From positions 3,100,001 to 3,164,000 of the forward strand of contig NZ_JAUSZI010000002.1 of assembly GCF_030817415.1 (NCBI RefSeq): a stretch of DNA of 64,000 nt, read 5' to 3'. Position 1 is the stretch's first letter. Each line of letters starts with the position of its first letter. The position numbers and the translations under genes were made by a program. The notes under the pieces were generated by a model. It saw only the letters and a list, made by a program, of their open reading frames with translations, made no database searches and was not told the DNA's origin. Shown in pieces: positions 43,071 through 52,692 of the stretch. This DNA comes from Streptomyces umbrinus. GTDB taxonomy: Bacteria; Actinomycetota; Actinomycetes; Streptomycetales; Streptomycetaceae.

Positions 43071-44597
43071 TCAGCTGTGTGTGCAGCTGCGGCCGTTCAG
43101 CATGAACTCGTCCGGCTCCGCGTTGCCGTTGCCCGGCTTCCAGGAGCCGAGGAAGCCGACGGCGAACGATCCGCCCGCGGCTACCGACTTGTTGTAGTCG
43201 GCGGCGCTCGCGGTGACCCTGGAGCCGTCCTGGTCGAAGTTGCCGTCCCACATCTGGGTCACCTTCTGGCCGTCGGGGAAGGTCCAGCTGACGCGCCAGT
43301 TGTTGAGGGCGTAGTCGGACTTGACGGTGACGGTGGCCTGGAAGCCGTCGGGCCACTCGTTGACCAGTTCGTAGCGGGCGTGGCAGACGGCGGGTTCGCT
43401 GGGGTTCGGGTCGGCTCCGTCCTCCTCCGCCGAGGATGTGGAGTCGCCCTGGGGCTCCTTCTCCGACGCGGAGCCCGTACCGGCGTTCCCGTCGGTCTTC
43501 TCGGTGTTCGACTCGGACGCCTGCGGGGAGGTCGTGGAGGAAGAGGTCGAGCCGTTCCCCGTGCTCGATGGTGCGGGGTCGAGCGAGGGGACCTGCCGGC
43601 CCACCGGCTCCCGGCCCGCCGTCCCTTCCAGGGAGCCTGAACCCTCGTCCTCGCCGAACGGCGCCAGCGTGACCGCCAGTGCCAGGAGAGAGACGCCGAC
43701 GGCGGCGGCGATCAGTCCGACCCGGCCTATCCGGGCGCGGCGTCCTTCGGCCGCGTCGGCGTCCGGGGCATCCGGGTCGTCGTCGGCCGCGCCTCGGCTG
43801 AGCCCCGACTCGACGGCCCTGCGGCGTCGTTCGAGGTAGGCGAGTCCGCCCCAGCCGATGACCCCGCTCGCGAGCGCGGCGGGCAGTCCTCCGCCGGCGA
43901 GCCGCAGACAGGCGGCGGCCTCCGCACACTCGACGCAGCGCGCGAGGTGCCACGACAGGTCGTCCGGTACCTCGGCGGCGGGTGAGCGGGTGACCGCGTC
44001 GAGGAGCCGGGCGTAGCTGCGGCACTCCTCGGAGAGCGGTGTGTCGAGGTGGTTGCGGTGGCAGCGGTCGCGGAACACCCCGCGCACCTGGTGCAGTTCC
44101 TCGGCCGCGCCCTCCGGGTCGAGGCCCAGCCGGCGGGCCACGGAGGTGGCCGGCAGCGCCTCGACCTCCGCCAGCCACAGCAGCGCGGCATCCGGTTCCT
44201 GCATGTCCCGCAGCCCGCGCAGGGCGAGCGGCCGGTGCAGGGGCGGTCCCGAAAAGCGGGCGGCCTTCTCGGAGTTGAGCCACAGGCGAAGTTCGGGGTC
44301 GAGGCGGTCGCCCTGTCCCCTCGCTTCCCAGATGGCGGTCGTCTGGCGTACGGCGGTCAGGAGCAGCGGTATTCGGGGCAGCCGGGGTGTGCGGGCCCGG
44401 CGCCCGAAGCTCCTGCCGCCTGACTCGTTCTCCGCGGCACGCGCTTCGCGTATGCCGAGCGAGAACGCCTCGGAGGCCAGTTGGCGGGCATGGGTGGAAG
44501 CGCCAGTACAGAGATCGGCGTACGAAAGGACCGCGTCCCAGCACTCCGAGAACAGAGTGGCCTCGGCGGCGTCCTGAGGGGTCGGCAGGTCTGGCAT
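43071..44597 (-). CDS. Transmembrane zinc-finger anti-sigma-like protein with extracellular CBM2
   Basis: A 508-residue, single-pass membrane protein. The cytoplasmic N-terminus has a helical, sigma-factor-like region (ECWDAVLSYADLCTGASTHA) and a further region resembling sigma-4 (ATSVARRLGLDPEGAAEELH). Then comes a zinc-binding anti-sigma motif HxxxCxxC in LSWHLARCVECAEAAACLRL near residue 205. A membrane helix (VGLIAAAVGVSLLALAVTLA) lies near 302-321, a Ser/Thr/Glu-rich linker near 330-405, and a C-terminal carbohydrate-binding module family 2 (CHARYELVNEWPDGFQATVT, with W and N positions typical of cellulose-binding faces) ends in a cysteine pair. The layout suggests sensing of insoluble polysaccharide. 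ATG 44597 has AGGTGAAG upstream. Confidence 0.8.
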   Translation of the reverse strand: MPDLPTPQDAAEATLFSECWDAVLSYADLCTGASTHARQLASEAFSLGIREARAAENESGGRSFGRRARTPRLPRIPLLLTAVRQTTAIWEARGQGDRLDPELRLWLNSEKAARFSGPPLHRPLALRGLRDMQEPDAALLWLAEVEALPATSVARRLGLDPEGAAEELHQVRGVFRDRCHRNHLDTPLSEECRSYARLLDAVTRSPAAEVPDDLSWHLARCVECAEAAACLRLAGGGLPAALASGVIGWGGLAYLERRRRAVESGLSRGAADDDPDAPDADAAEGRRARIGRVGLIAAAVGVSLLALAVTLAPFGEDEGSGSLEGTAGREPVGRQVPSLDPAPSSTGNGSTSSSTTSPQASESNTEKTDGNAGTGSASEKEPQGDSTSSAEEDGADPNPSEPAVCHARYELVNEWPDGFQATVTVKSDYALNNWRVSWTFPDGQKVTQMWDGNFDQDGSRVTASAADYNKSVAAGGSFAVGFLGSWKPGNGNAEPDEFMLNGRSCTHS

Positions 44598-44872
44598 GGG
44601 TGGGGACTTCACCTGCATCCACAAGCGGGGTCAACTCACCTGGGTATTACGGGAGTTGAGGAGGACGTCTGCGACGGGACCAGAGTTTTTCACGGTTCCT
44701 GCACAACTGACAAGCGGCACTTGCACATTCGGTTACCGCGGGTCGCACGTCCCACCAGGCCCCGCAGCCTCAGCCGTGCTTCAGTCGTACACCAGTTGTA
44801 CGTCCCGGCAGCCCCAAATGACTCAACCGACTGTCACTGGAACTGCCGTACGTCCCCATCCGCCCCGTGCCC

Positions 44873-46204
44873 TCAGACTGCGGGCACCTCTTCCGTCACC
44901 TCGTTCGCCGGCAGGCTGTCCATGAACGAGCTCACCGAGAAGACCGCGTTGCCCGGCCCGGGCGGGCCGTATCCGGGCGGCGAGGAGAGCCCGAAGTCCT
45001 CCATCGTGGAGCGGTAGGCCTCAAGGAGCCGGATGTGGTACTCCAGCGGCGCGCCCTGCGGATTCGCCTTGCCCAGCGGGGTCGTCGGCTCCGGGCACCA
45101 GGTGGTGAAGCGGGGCGTGATGCCGTTCGACATGAAGAAGCGCAGGCCCTCGGTGGTGGAGGCGATGGCCTCGTCGACCGTGGTGAAGCCGAAGGGCTCC
45201 GCCATCTCCACGCCCGCCACGAAGTTGGGGATCACATTGCGCGCGCCGAAGATCTCCGCCGAGTCGAGGATCCGCTTGTGCCACTCGTCGCGGCCTACGT
45301 AGCGCTCCTTGCCCGGGCAGTACATCTTGAAGAGGTACTCGTCCCACACCTCATAGTTGGGGTGGTAGATCTGCACGCCGTAGTCCTTGAAGCGCTGCAC
45401 GTCGTCACGCGGGAGTGCCTGGGCGACGACCTTGCCGATCCACCTGCCCGGGAAGTGCTCCTCGATGGCCTTGGCGTACATGCCGTAGAAGTCGGCCTCG
45501 TCACGGCCCTGGAGCTTGGAGGTGATCGCGCCGCCGGTGAGGGTGTACGCGGTGGACGCCTTCGCCGTGTCGTAGCGGTCGATGATCTCCAGGGCTTCCA
45601 GGACCTCGTCCACGTCCTTGACGCCGGTGTAGGGCCGCCCCGCCGCCTTGTGCTGACGCCAGTTGTGGTTGATGTCGCAGTACTGGCACTCCTCCTTGGC
45701 GCCGAAGTACTGGCACACCCGGAACACGGTCAGGTAGATCAGGTAGCCCCACTGGATCGTCGGGGCCACCTCCATGACGGACTTCCCGTTGGAGAGCTTG
45801 TGCCGGTAGTACTCCGGCATCGGCGGGACCCCGACGTCCGAGATCCGCTTCCCGTCGAGGTAGAGGCCGAGCACGCCGTCCTCGCCGGCTGCCACCCGGT
45901 ACGGCGACGACGGGTTCACTCGCACGGACACCACGGTCCGGCGCAGGTCGTACGGGCCGCCGGTGAGGATGATCTCCTCCGGCGGGCGGCGCAGTGCGGC
46001 CGCGCCCAGCTCGGGCAGCGTGCCGTGGTCGAAGGAGAAGATGAAGTACGACTTCGGTTTGACGTCCCCGTCCTCGTTGTCGCTGAGTGCGGAGTCGTCG
46101 AAGGCCACGCCCCCACGGAGCAGGTCCTCCTTGAAGACGGCTTCCCGCGGTACGTGCGGGAACCTCTCCATCAGGTCCTCGACCAGCGCGGTACGGCTGC
46201 CCAT
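44873..46204 (-). CDS. Radical SAM protein with atypical cysteine spacing
   Basis: A 443-residue cytoplasmic enzyme. The likely [4Fe-4S] motif is CQYFGAKEECQYC near residue 162, i.e. C-x8-C-x2-C in place of the usual C-x3-C-x2-C, followed by a radical-SAM-like barrel (TAYTLTGGAITSKLQGRDEA holds the GGE-like turn). No N- or C-terminal cobalamin or SPASM domain is obvious. Radical SAM enzymes cleave S-adenosylmethionine to start radical reactions; the substrate here is unknown. ATG 46204 has a strong AGGAGG. It stands alone between a CBM2 sensor and a divergent alpha/beta hydrolase. Confidence 0.82.
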   Translation of the reverse strand: MGSRTALVEDLMERFPHVPREAVFKEDLLRGGVAFDDSALSDNEDGDVKPKSYFIFSFDHGTLPELGAAALRRPPEEIILTGGPYDLRRTVVSVRVNPSSPYRVAAGEDGVLGLYLDGKRISDVGVPPMPEYYRHKLSNGKSVMEVAPTIQWGYLIYLTVFRVCQYFGAKEECQYCDINHNWRQHKAAGRPYTGVKDVDEVLEALEIIDRYDTAKASTAYTLTGGAITSKLQGRDEADFYGMYAKAIEEHFPGRWIGKVVAQALPRDDVQRFKDYGVQIYHPNYEVWDEYLFKMYCPGKERYVGRDEWHKRILDSAEIFGARNVIPNFVAGVEMAEPFGFTTVDEAIASTTEGLRFFMSNGITPRFTTWCPEPTTPLGKANPQGAPLEYHIRLLEAYRSTMEDFGLSSPPGYGPPGPGNAVFSVSSFMDSLPANEVTEEVPAV

Positions 46205-46326
46205 CCCGTCCTCCTAGCTCCCGGTACTCCCGGCTGCTGTGCTCGACTCCTCACGGTATGCCCCTCCTCCCGGAACCGTGGTGCCGGGTCCCTCCCGGTG
46301 GCCGGGCCGCGTCTAGAGTCACCTCC

Positions 46327-47112
46327 GTGACCAGCACCTCCCCACCGGTAGCCCTCCACCACACGGACCACCCCGGCACTGGCCCGGCCCTCCTCCTGGT
46401 TCATGGATGGGGCGGCGACGGCGACGACTGGGCGCCCACCCTCCCGTACTGGCGACACCGCGTGATCGTCCCCGACCTGCGGGGCCACGGCCGATCCCCG
46501 AAGCCGCCGACCGGCTACAGCCCGCGCGACTTCGCCGCCGACCTGGCTGACCTGCTGGGCCGGCTGGACCCGGGCCCGGTGATCGCCGTCGGCCACTCGA
46601 TGGGCGCCCAGGCGGTCACGGCACTCGCGGTCGAACACCCGGATCTCGTACGCGCGTTGGTGGTCGTCGACCCGGCGTATGGAGCGGATGAGTCGGAGGC
46701 CTTGCGCATTCCCCGGGAGCAGGAGGAGCTGCGGAGGGCGGGAGCGGAGTGGGCCGCCCGCTTCGTGGACAGTGCCTTCCGGCCGGGGGTGCATGACCAA
46801 CTGCGCGACCGGCAGCGGAAGTTGATGGCTGCCATGGACCCGGAGGTGCTGGCTCAGTGCCGCGACGGCATGTACCTGGCCCCGGACGCCTTCGGCCTGC
46901 GGCCTGCAACCCGCGCGTACCTGGCGCGCCGCGACTGTCCCGTACTGGGCGTGTACGCCACACCGGCTGCCGCCAACTTCGAGCGCGGCACGCTCGCCCC
47001 ACCCGGCTCCCGGGTGGTGGTCTTCGAGGACTGCGGCCATTACCTGCACGAGGAACGCCCCCGGCAACTGACGTCCCTCGTACAGGAGTGGTCCACGCCC
47101 CTCGCCCCCTAA
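46327..47112 (+). CDS. Alpha/beta-fold hydrolase
   Basis: A 261-residue cytoplasmic hydrolase. The oxyanion strand LLLVHGWGGDGDDW, the nucleophile elbow VGHSMG near residue 98 and the catalytic His in EDCGHYLHEE near 241 are all seen; the acid is likely the Asp region before it. Esterase, lactonase or haloperoxidase-like activity is possible. GTG 46327 is taken because the conserved fold begins after it. Confidence 0.85.
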   Translation: MTSTSPPVALHHTDHPGTGPALLLVHGWGGDGDDWAPTLPYWRHRVIVPDLRGHGRSPKPPTGYSPRDFAADLADLLGRLDPGPVIAVGHSMGAQAVTALAVEHPDLVRALVVVDPAYGADESEALRIPREQEELRRAGAEWAARFVDSAFRPGVHDQLRDRQRKLMAAMDPEVLAQCRDGMYLAPDAFGLRPATRAYLARRDCPVLGVYATPAAANFERGTLAPPGSRVVVFEDCGHYLHEERPRQLTSLVQEWSTPLAP

Positions 47113-47156
47113 GGGGCGCGGGGAACTGCGCGACCAGCCACGGACGACCCGCAGGA
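47104..47156 (+). terminator. Terminator-like hairpin with conserved tail, copy 4
   Basis: GCCCCCTAAGGGGC hairpin followed by GCGGGGAACTGCGCGACCAG and CCACGGACGACCCGCAGG. It overlaps the end of the hydrolase gene (its stop TAA lies in the loop) and borders the stop of the convergent 1499-residue gene, so it can end transcription from both sides. Confidence 0.8.
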
Positions 47157-47157
47157 T

Positions 47158-50100
47158 TCACCCCTCATCAGGCAGCTGGTACCAGAACTCCACCTCCCCC
47201 ACATTGCAACGCCCGTTGTGCCCGTCGTACACACGGATCCGCTCGTACGACACCTGCTCGGCGAGCCGGAACTCGTACCACCGGGCCGTATCGACCCCAC
47301 TGACCGTGTGGAAGTCCGTCCAGTCGGCCCCGGCCTCGTCGGAGCCGCGGAACACCGTGCCGTTGGCGCGGGTCAACTGATCGCCGCGAGGGTACAGACG
47401 GATGCGATCGACGGTGATCGGGCCCGACGCGCCCGCGTCGATGTCGATCCAGCTCTCGGCGGCCGTGGTGTCGGTGTAGGTCGTGGGGTCGCCGTCGAAC
47501 GCCCGCCAGCCGGCGGCCTCCTTGGTTCCCGTGCCGGGCCACTGGGTGGTGGAGGCCACCACCATGGACGGGGTGACCTGGAACTTGCGCAGCAACGTGT
47601 CGACGGAGAGCAGGAGTTCATGGGCCGCGTAGACGGCGTCCACTCGGGCGGACTCCGGGTCGCCGGTCATCGTCTCTATGCGGTCGAGTTCGGCCGTGAA
47701 GGCCGCGTACGACTTCCTCGTCCACTCGGCGGCGTCCGTCTGCCGTGCCCGGGCGAGGACCTGGGCGAAGGTCTCGGCGACCGCCACGGCCACCGCGGAG
47801 TCGCGGGTGCCGCCGCCGACCAGGGCCGCCGTCACCTTGTAGGAGCGGGTGCCGTGGCGCAGGTTCTTGTCCTCGAACGTGTACTCGCGTGTGTCCTTCT
47901 TCAGAACCTCCCACTGCCCGTCGGTGGTTGAGCGGGAGAGTGTGAAGGTCAGGGCGTCGTCGGGCTTGTTCCAGCGGACGGTGGCGGTGTCGGCGTCGCG
48001 CTCGACGGAGAGCAGGAGCGCGTTCGCGCCGAGGGTGTTCACCGCCACCTTCGTGAACTCCGCATCACCCGTGGCCGCGAAGCCCGCGTGGACCGCGTAC
48101 GGGAAGGGTGTGAAGAGTGTCGCGACAGTCAGCCAGGTGGTGCCGTCGGCGGACACCTGGCCGTGCACACGGTGACTGCCCGCGTCCCTGACGATCCGCA
48201 GGTACGGCGTCGCGGCCAGGGTCTGCCCGTCCAGCCGACGGGTGATGGGCGAGCGCAGGTCGTCCTGCCAGTCGTGGCGGCTGTCGCGGGTGCGGTTGTG
48301 GAAGACGAGCTGTCCGTCCTTGTCCGCGCCGAAGAACAGGTGGCGGGTGTCGGCAGCGATCCGGTCGCGGAGCATCAGTCCGGTGAGTGGTCCGCGCGAC
48401 CCGGTGGCGTGGGCGGTGAGGGAGAAGCTGCCTGCCAACGGGCGGCTCACGTAGTGGAGTTGGTCCTCTATTTCGCGGGAGGGCACCTTGTAGTCGTCGC
48501 CCTCGCCGAGTCCGTCGCCGCGCGCGCCGAGCACTCGTATCGTCGAGCCGCGTACCGCCGTGCTGCCCGGTCTTGCCTTGCGCAGGGCGTCGTCGCGCCA
48601 GCCCGAGTTTCTGAGGCCGGGCGAGGCGGGCTTCGGGAGTTCGGTTCGGATGGTGTGCGAAGTCCAGCCTGGGCCCTGGCTGTTGACGGCGGTGACCGTG
48701 TAGAAGTACGTCTCGCCGGGGTGGGCGGAGGTGTCCGTGAAGTGGCGGCCTGTCTCCTTCGAGGAGAGGACCTTGTACGGGCCCTGCTGTCGGGTCGCCC
48801 GTCGCACCTCGTAGTGCGCGGCGCCCGCGGTCGTCTGCCAGGTCACCGTGACCGCTCCGTCGCCGGGGAGGGTGTGCACGAAGTCGACGTGTCCGGGCGG
48901 GAGTTCGGCGTCCACGGTTGTTGGCAGTTTGAGTACCAGTCCGGTCTTCGGCGGGACCTTCACCTTGCCGCCGCGCACCGGGAGTTCCTTTCCGCTCACC
49001 AGGTCCAGAACCGCCCTGTCGGTCGAACCGGTCGAGCCGGTACGGCCCGTGGCCGAGGGCAACTCCACCTCGTACGACCGCTCGTTCCCGTACATCTTGC
49101 GAGTCGTGTTGAAGACGAAGAAGTAGCGGCCGTAGCGGGCGGTCAGCAGGTCCGGGTAGCCCGAATAGGCGTGGTCCGCCTCAAAGTTCTCGCGGTGGAC
49201 CGTGCCGACGCCCGGCTGGTAGGTGATGGGGGCGATTTCGCCCGCCAGGGCCTGGAGGGCAGCGGAGTCGCCCGTCTGCTGGTCCTCCATGAAGTCGACG
49301 TCGATGTTGTCCATGCGGGCCCAGTAGTCCTCGTACTGGAAGCGTGCGTTGGTGCTGATCTGCACGATGTGGTCGCGGTTCGCCTGCCGGACGTGCAGTC
49401 GGCCGTTGCGGGCGAACCCCCGCTGGCGTTCGTTGAGTTGGGCCCACAGGTGGAGGTCGCCGTCCCTGAGCGATACGAACATGCAGTCCACGTCGACCCA
49501 GGCGAAGCGCTCGTAGTGGGCACGGTTCACGGCCAGTGCGGTCAGTTCCGCGGGCGTGTAGTGGGCGAAGTCCGTGTGCGGATGGACTATTCCCGTCGGC
49601 CCGTGGGCCTTCAGGTAGGCGTAGGTCTCGCCGAGCGTGAGGTCGTACTTGTTCTTGCCGGTGACGGAGGCGAACGAGCTGAAGTACTGGTGGTCGGCGA
49701 GCTGTTGCTGGGCGAAGCCGACCGCCTCGCGGGCGTACGCGCGCGTGGTGGCCCAGCGGCGTGCGGTGTACCGGTCGGCGTGTTCTGCCATGTGCCGGGC
49801 CAGGGAGACGTAGTTGAGGATCCGGCCCTCGGAGATGCGCAGTACATAGCCTGGGAAGCCCGGGTAGTTGGTGTTGCGCTCGTCGATCACCATCTCCATG
49901 CGCATCGTGCGCTTGAGGTTGTCGTCGAGGTCGGTCATCCGGGCCAGGGAGCGGGCGTGCAGGTTGCGCAGCGCGATCTCCAGGATGCGGTCGTTCAGGT
50001 CCTCGTCGCCCTTGTGGCCCCAGGTGCGGTGGAACCACTCGGGCAGGTAGTTGGTGGCCTCGCCGTAGTTGGCGACGTAGCCGTTCTCGCGGGTGTGGCC

Positions 50101-51657
50101 CGCCTCGGTGATCGTGGTGTAGTGCTTGCCGAGGGGCAGCCGGCGCACCACGTTGCCGCCCTTGTCCAGCTTGGACTTGGCCAGGCCCTTGATGACGTAC
50201 TTGATGTAGTCGTCCGTCCATCGGGCCGTGGTGTCGTGGTGGAAGAGCGAGTGGAAGAGGTCCAGGTCCTGGCCGTCCGGGCCGACGAGGACCTCCTCGC
50301 CGAGGAACGGCAGCCAGCCGAGCGCCTCGCCCGCGATGCGGTGGCTGCGCGCCTTGCCCTCGTAGAACTCCGAGCCGATGACCCGCAGCCCCTCGTGGGC
50401 CTCCCAGGCGCCCTCGTACGTGTACATCACCTGGTTGTAGATGTACGAGAGCCGCGAGCGTGCGTAGTCGAAGTTGGCCTTGAGGACGCGGCCCCAGGCG
50501 GCCCGGCGGGTCAGTGGTGAGCCGTCGAAGTCGACGTCCTTGAGAGAGGTAATGCTCTCGCTGGTGCCTGTGGTGAAGGGCTCGTCCAGGAACGTCTCGA
50601 AGGCATCGCGGCCGAGGACGTCCTTGTCCGCGATGAGGTTCTCGACGATGTAGAGGGCCTCGCCGAGTGCTCCGTAGTAGCCGCCCCAGTCGCCCTGGTG
50701 GCCGCCGCGGGCCAGGAGTCTCGTGTCGGCGTAGTAGTCCTTGGTGTGGTTGTCGACGCACTTGAAGACCCGCAGCAGGGCCGTCCGCCGGTCGGCGGCG
50801 GTCCTTGCCGGGCACCAGCCGGCCTGGGTCAACGCCGAGGCGTAGAAGCGGAGTTCGTCCTCGTAGCGGACGATGCTGAGCCTGGCCGTCGCCGATGCGT
50901 CGATCTTCGCCGAGTGGTCGTTGAACAGCTTCGCCTGGCCGGCCACATAGCCGTCGACGAGTGCCTGCTTCTGCGCCTCTGACAGGTCCGCGACCGTGTC
51001 CGTGGGCGGTGTGAAGTCGGCCTGCGGGTCGTCGCTCACGTCGAGGTACGCGCCCGTGTGGGTGTACGCGCGGTAGTAGCCGCGGGAGTCGGCGGTGACC
51101 TTGGCGGTGAACGCGGCGTCGTAGGTGCGCAGGGTGATCTCGGCCTGCTCCCTGCCCTTGGTGTGCTCCAGTGGCAGCATCACCGTGGCGTAGAAGAAGC
51201 GGCCGGGCAGCGGGCGGTTCGTGCCGGTGTTCAGCGCCTCGTAGTCGCCGGAGCGGCGGTAGCCGATCTGCTCGCCGTTGATGTACGCGATCGTCTTGTA
51301 CGGGGAGGTGTCCCCGCCCCAGAACTTGACGGTCAGGTAGTTCTGGTGGAGGGGATCGACCCGCATCGTGAAGCGGAGGTCGCCGGTCTTGATGTCGGGG
51401 GTGGCCAGCGGTTCGGCGACTCGGGCCCGGTCTCCCGCGTTGCCGTCGACGGCGGCGGAGTCGGGGGCGTGGAAGCCGTGCGCCGTCTCGGAGTCGGGGT
51501 CGCCGAAGTCGACGAGGTCGAGGCGTCTCGCGCCCTCGGCCTCCTCGGCCCCCGCGGCGGACGCCTGTTCGGCGGCGGTCCAGGACCAGCCGGTCAGCGC
51601 GAGAGCACCGGTGCCGGCGGCGGTACCGGCCAGGACGGATCTTCTGGTGACGGACAT
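47158..51657 (-). CDS. Very large secreted multidomain protein, probable polysaccharide-active enzyme
   Basis: A 1499-residue exported protein. A Tat signal (SVTRRSVLAGTAAGTGALAL) is followed by about 800 residues of an alpha-rich region I cannot assign (WGGYYGALGEALYIVENLIA; NGYVANYGEATNYLPEWFHR; HYTPAELTALAVNRAHYERF) and resembling polysaccharide lyase or GH toroid folds. Then: fibronectin type III (about 922-1005), a concanavalin-like beta-sandwich (about 1012-1209), a second fibronectin-like domain (about 1216-1292) and a discoidin F5/8-type domain (about 1362-1499), all common accessories for binding glycans. It is the last gene of a sugar ABC operon on the minus strand, so its products are probably the imported sugar. 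Its substrate is unknown. Confidence 0.82.
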   Translation of the reverse strand: MSVTRRSVLAGTAAGTGALALTGWSWTAAEQASAAGAEEAEGARRLDLVDFGDPDSETAHGFHAPDSAAVDGNAGDRARVAEPLATPDIKTGDLRFTMRVDPLHQNYLTVKFWGGDTSPYKTIAYINGEQIGYRRSGDYEALNTGTNRPLPGRFFYATVMLPLEHTKGREQAEITLRTYDAAFTAKVTADSRGYYRAYTHTGAYLDVSDDPQADFTPPTDTVADLSEAQKQALVDGYVAGQAKLFNDHSAKIDASATARLSIVRYEDELRFYASALTQAGWCPARTAADRRTALLRVFKCVDNHTKDYYADTRLLARGGHQGDWGGYYGALGEALYIVENLIADKDVLGRDAFETFLDEPFTTGTSESITSLKDVDFDGSPLTRRAAWGRVLKANFDYARSRLSYIYNQVMYTYEGAWEAHEGLRVIGSEFYEGKARSHRIAGEALGWLPFLGEEVLVGPDGQDLDLFHSLFHHDTTARWTDDYIKYVIKGLAKSKLDKGGNVVRRLPLGKHYTTITEAGHTRENGYVANYGEATNYLPEWFHRTWGHKGDEDLNDRILEIALRNLHARSLARMTDLDDNLKRTMRMEMVIDERNTNYPGFPGYVLRISEGRILNYVSLARHMAEHADRYTARRWATTRAYAREAVGFAQQQLADHQYFSSFASVTGKNKYDLTLGETYAYLKAHGPTGIVHPHTDFAHYTPAELTALAVNRAHYERFAWVDVDCMFVSLRDGDLHLWAQLNERQRGFARNGRLHVRQANRDHIVQISTNARFQYEDYWARMDNIDVDFMEDQQTGDSAALQALAGEIAPITYQPGVGTVHRENFEADHAYSGYPDLLTARYGRYFFVFNTTRKMYGNERSYEVELPSATGRTGSTGSTDRAVLDLVSGKELPVRGGKVKVPPKTGLVLKLPTTVDAELPPGHVDFVHTLPGDGAVTVTWQTTAGAAHYEVRRATRQQGPYKVLSSKETGRHFTDTSAHPGETYFYTVTAVNSQGPGWTSHTIRTELPKPASPGLRNSGWRDDALRKARPGSTAVRGSTIRVLGARGDGLGEGDDYKVPSREIEDQLHYVSRPLAGSFSLTAHATGSRGPLTGLMLRDRIAADTRHLFFGADKDGQLVFHNRTRDSRHDWQDDLRSPITRRLDGQTLAATPYLRIVRDAGSHRVHGQVSADGTTWLTVATLFTPFPYAVHAGFAATGDAEFTKVAVNTLGANALLLSVERDADTATVRWNKPDDALTFTLSRSTTDGQWEVLKKDTREYTFEDKNLRHGTRSYKVTAALVGGGTRDSAVAVAVAETFAQVLARARQTDAAEWTRKSYAAFTAELDRIETMTGDPESARVDAVYAAHELLLSVDTLLRKFQVTPSMVVASTTQWPGTGTKEAAGWRAFDGDPTTYTDTTAAESWIDIDAGASGPITVDRIRLYPRGDQLTRANGTVFRGSDEAGADWTDFHTVSGVDTARWYEFRLAEQVSYERIRVYDGHNGRCNVGEVEFWYQLPDEG

Positions 51658-51765
51658 GCGGGATCCTCACAGCGGCGAAAGGGGGACGAGGAAGGGGGAG
51701 GAAGGGAGAAATGGGGAGGGGAAGGGGCGGCCGCGTCGGCTACGACCGGCCACGCGGGGCTCGTG

Positions 51766-52692
51766 TTACTTGAGGGAGCCGAGCGTGACTCCCGAGCGCC
51801 AGAAGCGCTGCATCGAGATCATCAGGATCACCATGGGGATGAGGGACAGCAGCGAGCCCACGACCACCATGCCGGTCAGGTCGGCGGACGTGTCGACCTT
51901 GACCTTCAGCCAGGAGTAGAGGCCGACCATCACGGTCCACTTCTCCGGCGTACGCAGGAACACCAGGGGTCCGAAGAACGAGTTCCAGGAGCCGACGAAG
52001 CCGAGCAGGAAGATCGTCGCCGCGCCCGTGGACATGAGGCGGGCGCCGACCGTGAAGAAGATGCGGTACTCCCCCGCGCCGTCGATGCGGGCCGCCTCCA
52101 GGAGTTCGGGCGGGATGGCGCCCTCCGCGTACACCTTGGCGAGGTAGACGGAGAAGGCGTTGAACAGGCTCGGCACGATGATCGCCGACGGGGTGTCGAC
52201 CATCCGCAGGTCTGTGAAGAGCAGGAAGGAGGGGATGGTGAGCAGTGCGTGCGGGACGAGGAAGGACCCGATGATGCAGCCCATCAGTACGCCCCGGCCC
52301 CGGAATTGGTACATCGCCAGGCCGTATCCGCAGGCGACGCAGACCAGGGTCATGCCGGCGGTGCCGACGACTCCGTAGTAGAGCGTGTTCCACAGCCACT
52401 TGAGGAAGATGCCGTCCTGGTAGGTGAACAGCGCCTTCAGGTTGTCGGTGAAGTGCAGGTCGGAGAACCACAGGCCGTTGGTGGTGTAGAGGTCGGACTG
52501 GTTCTTGGTCGCCGAGACGATCAGCCACCACACGGGGGCCAGCGAGTAGAGGGTGAAGAGCACGACTCCGCCGAGGACCAGGGCCTTGGTCCGCCGGCTG
52601 TGCCGGACGGGGCCGGTTCCCTCGCGGGAGGCGGTGGCGCCGCGCTTCGGGCGCGGGGGTGTGGTCGTGGATCGGTCGATGGTTGCGGTCAT
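51766..52692 (-). CDS. Carbohydrate ABC transporter permease (MalG-type)
   Basis: A 308-residue inner-membrane permease with six predicted helices. The EAA loop that docks the ATPase is LLEAARIDGAGEYRIFFTVG near residue 198. It belongs to the CUT1 family and would pair with the permease encoded upstream. ATG 52692 overlaps the stop of a 44-codon ORF (ATGA). No ATPase gene is present; in Streptomyces a shared MsiK-type ATPase often serves such systems. Confidence 0.93.
   Translation of the reverse strand: MTATIDRSTTTPPRPKRGATASREGTGPVRHSRRTKALVLGGVVLFTLYSLAPVWWLIVSATKNQSDLYTTNGLWFSDLHFTDNLKALFTYQDGIFLKWLWNTLYYGVVGTAGMTLVCVACGYGLAMYQFRGRGVLMGCIIGSFLVPHALLTIPSFLLFTDLRMVDTPSAIIVPSLFNAFSVYLAKVYAEGAIPPELLEAARIDGAGEYRIFFTVGARLMSTGAATIFLLGFVGSWNSFFGPLVFLRTPEKWTVMVGLYSWLKVKVDTSADLTGMVVVGSLLSLIPMVILMISMQRFWRSGVTLGSLK

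Noticed and set aside
42886..46204. The 23-codon ORF as a RiPP precursor for the radical SAM enzyme
   Set aside because: The CBM2 sensor gene lies between them, the peptide has no cysteine or aromatic core typical of radical SAM substrates, and no transporter or recognition domain is nearby.
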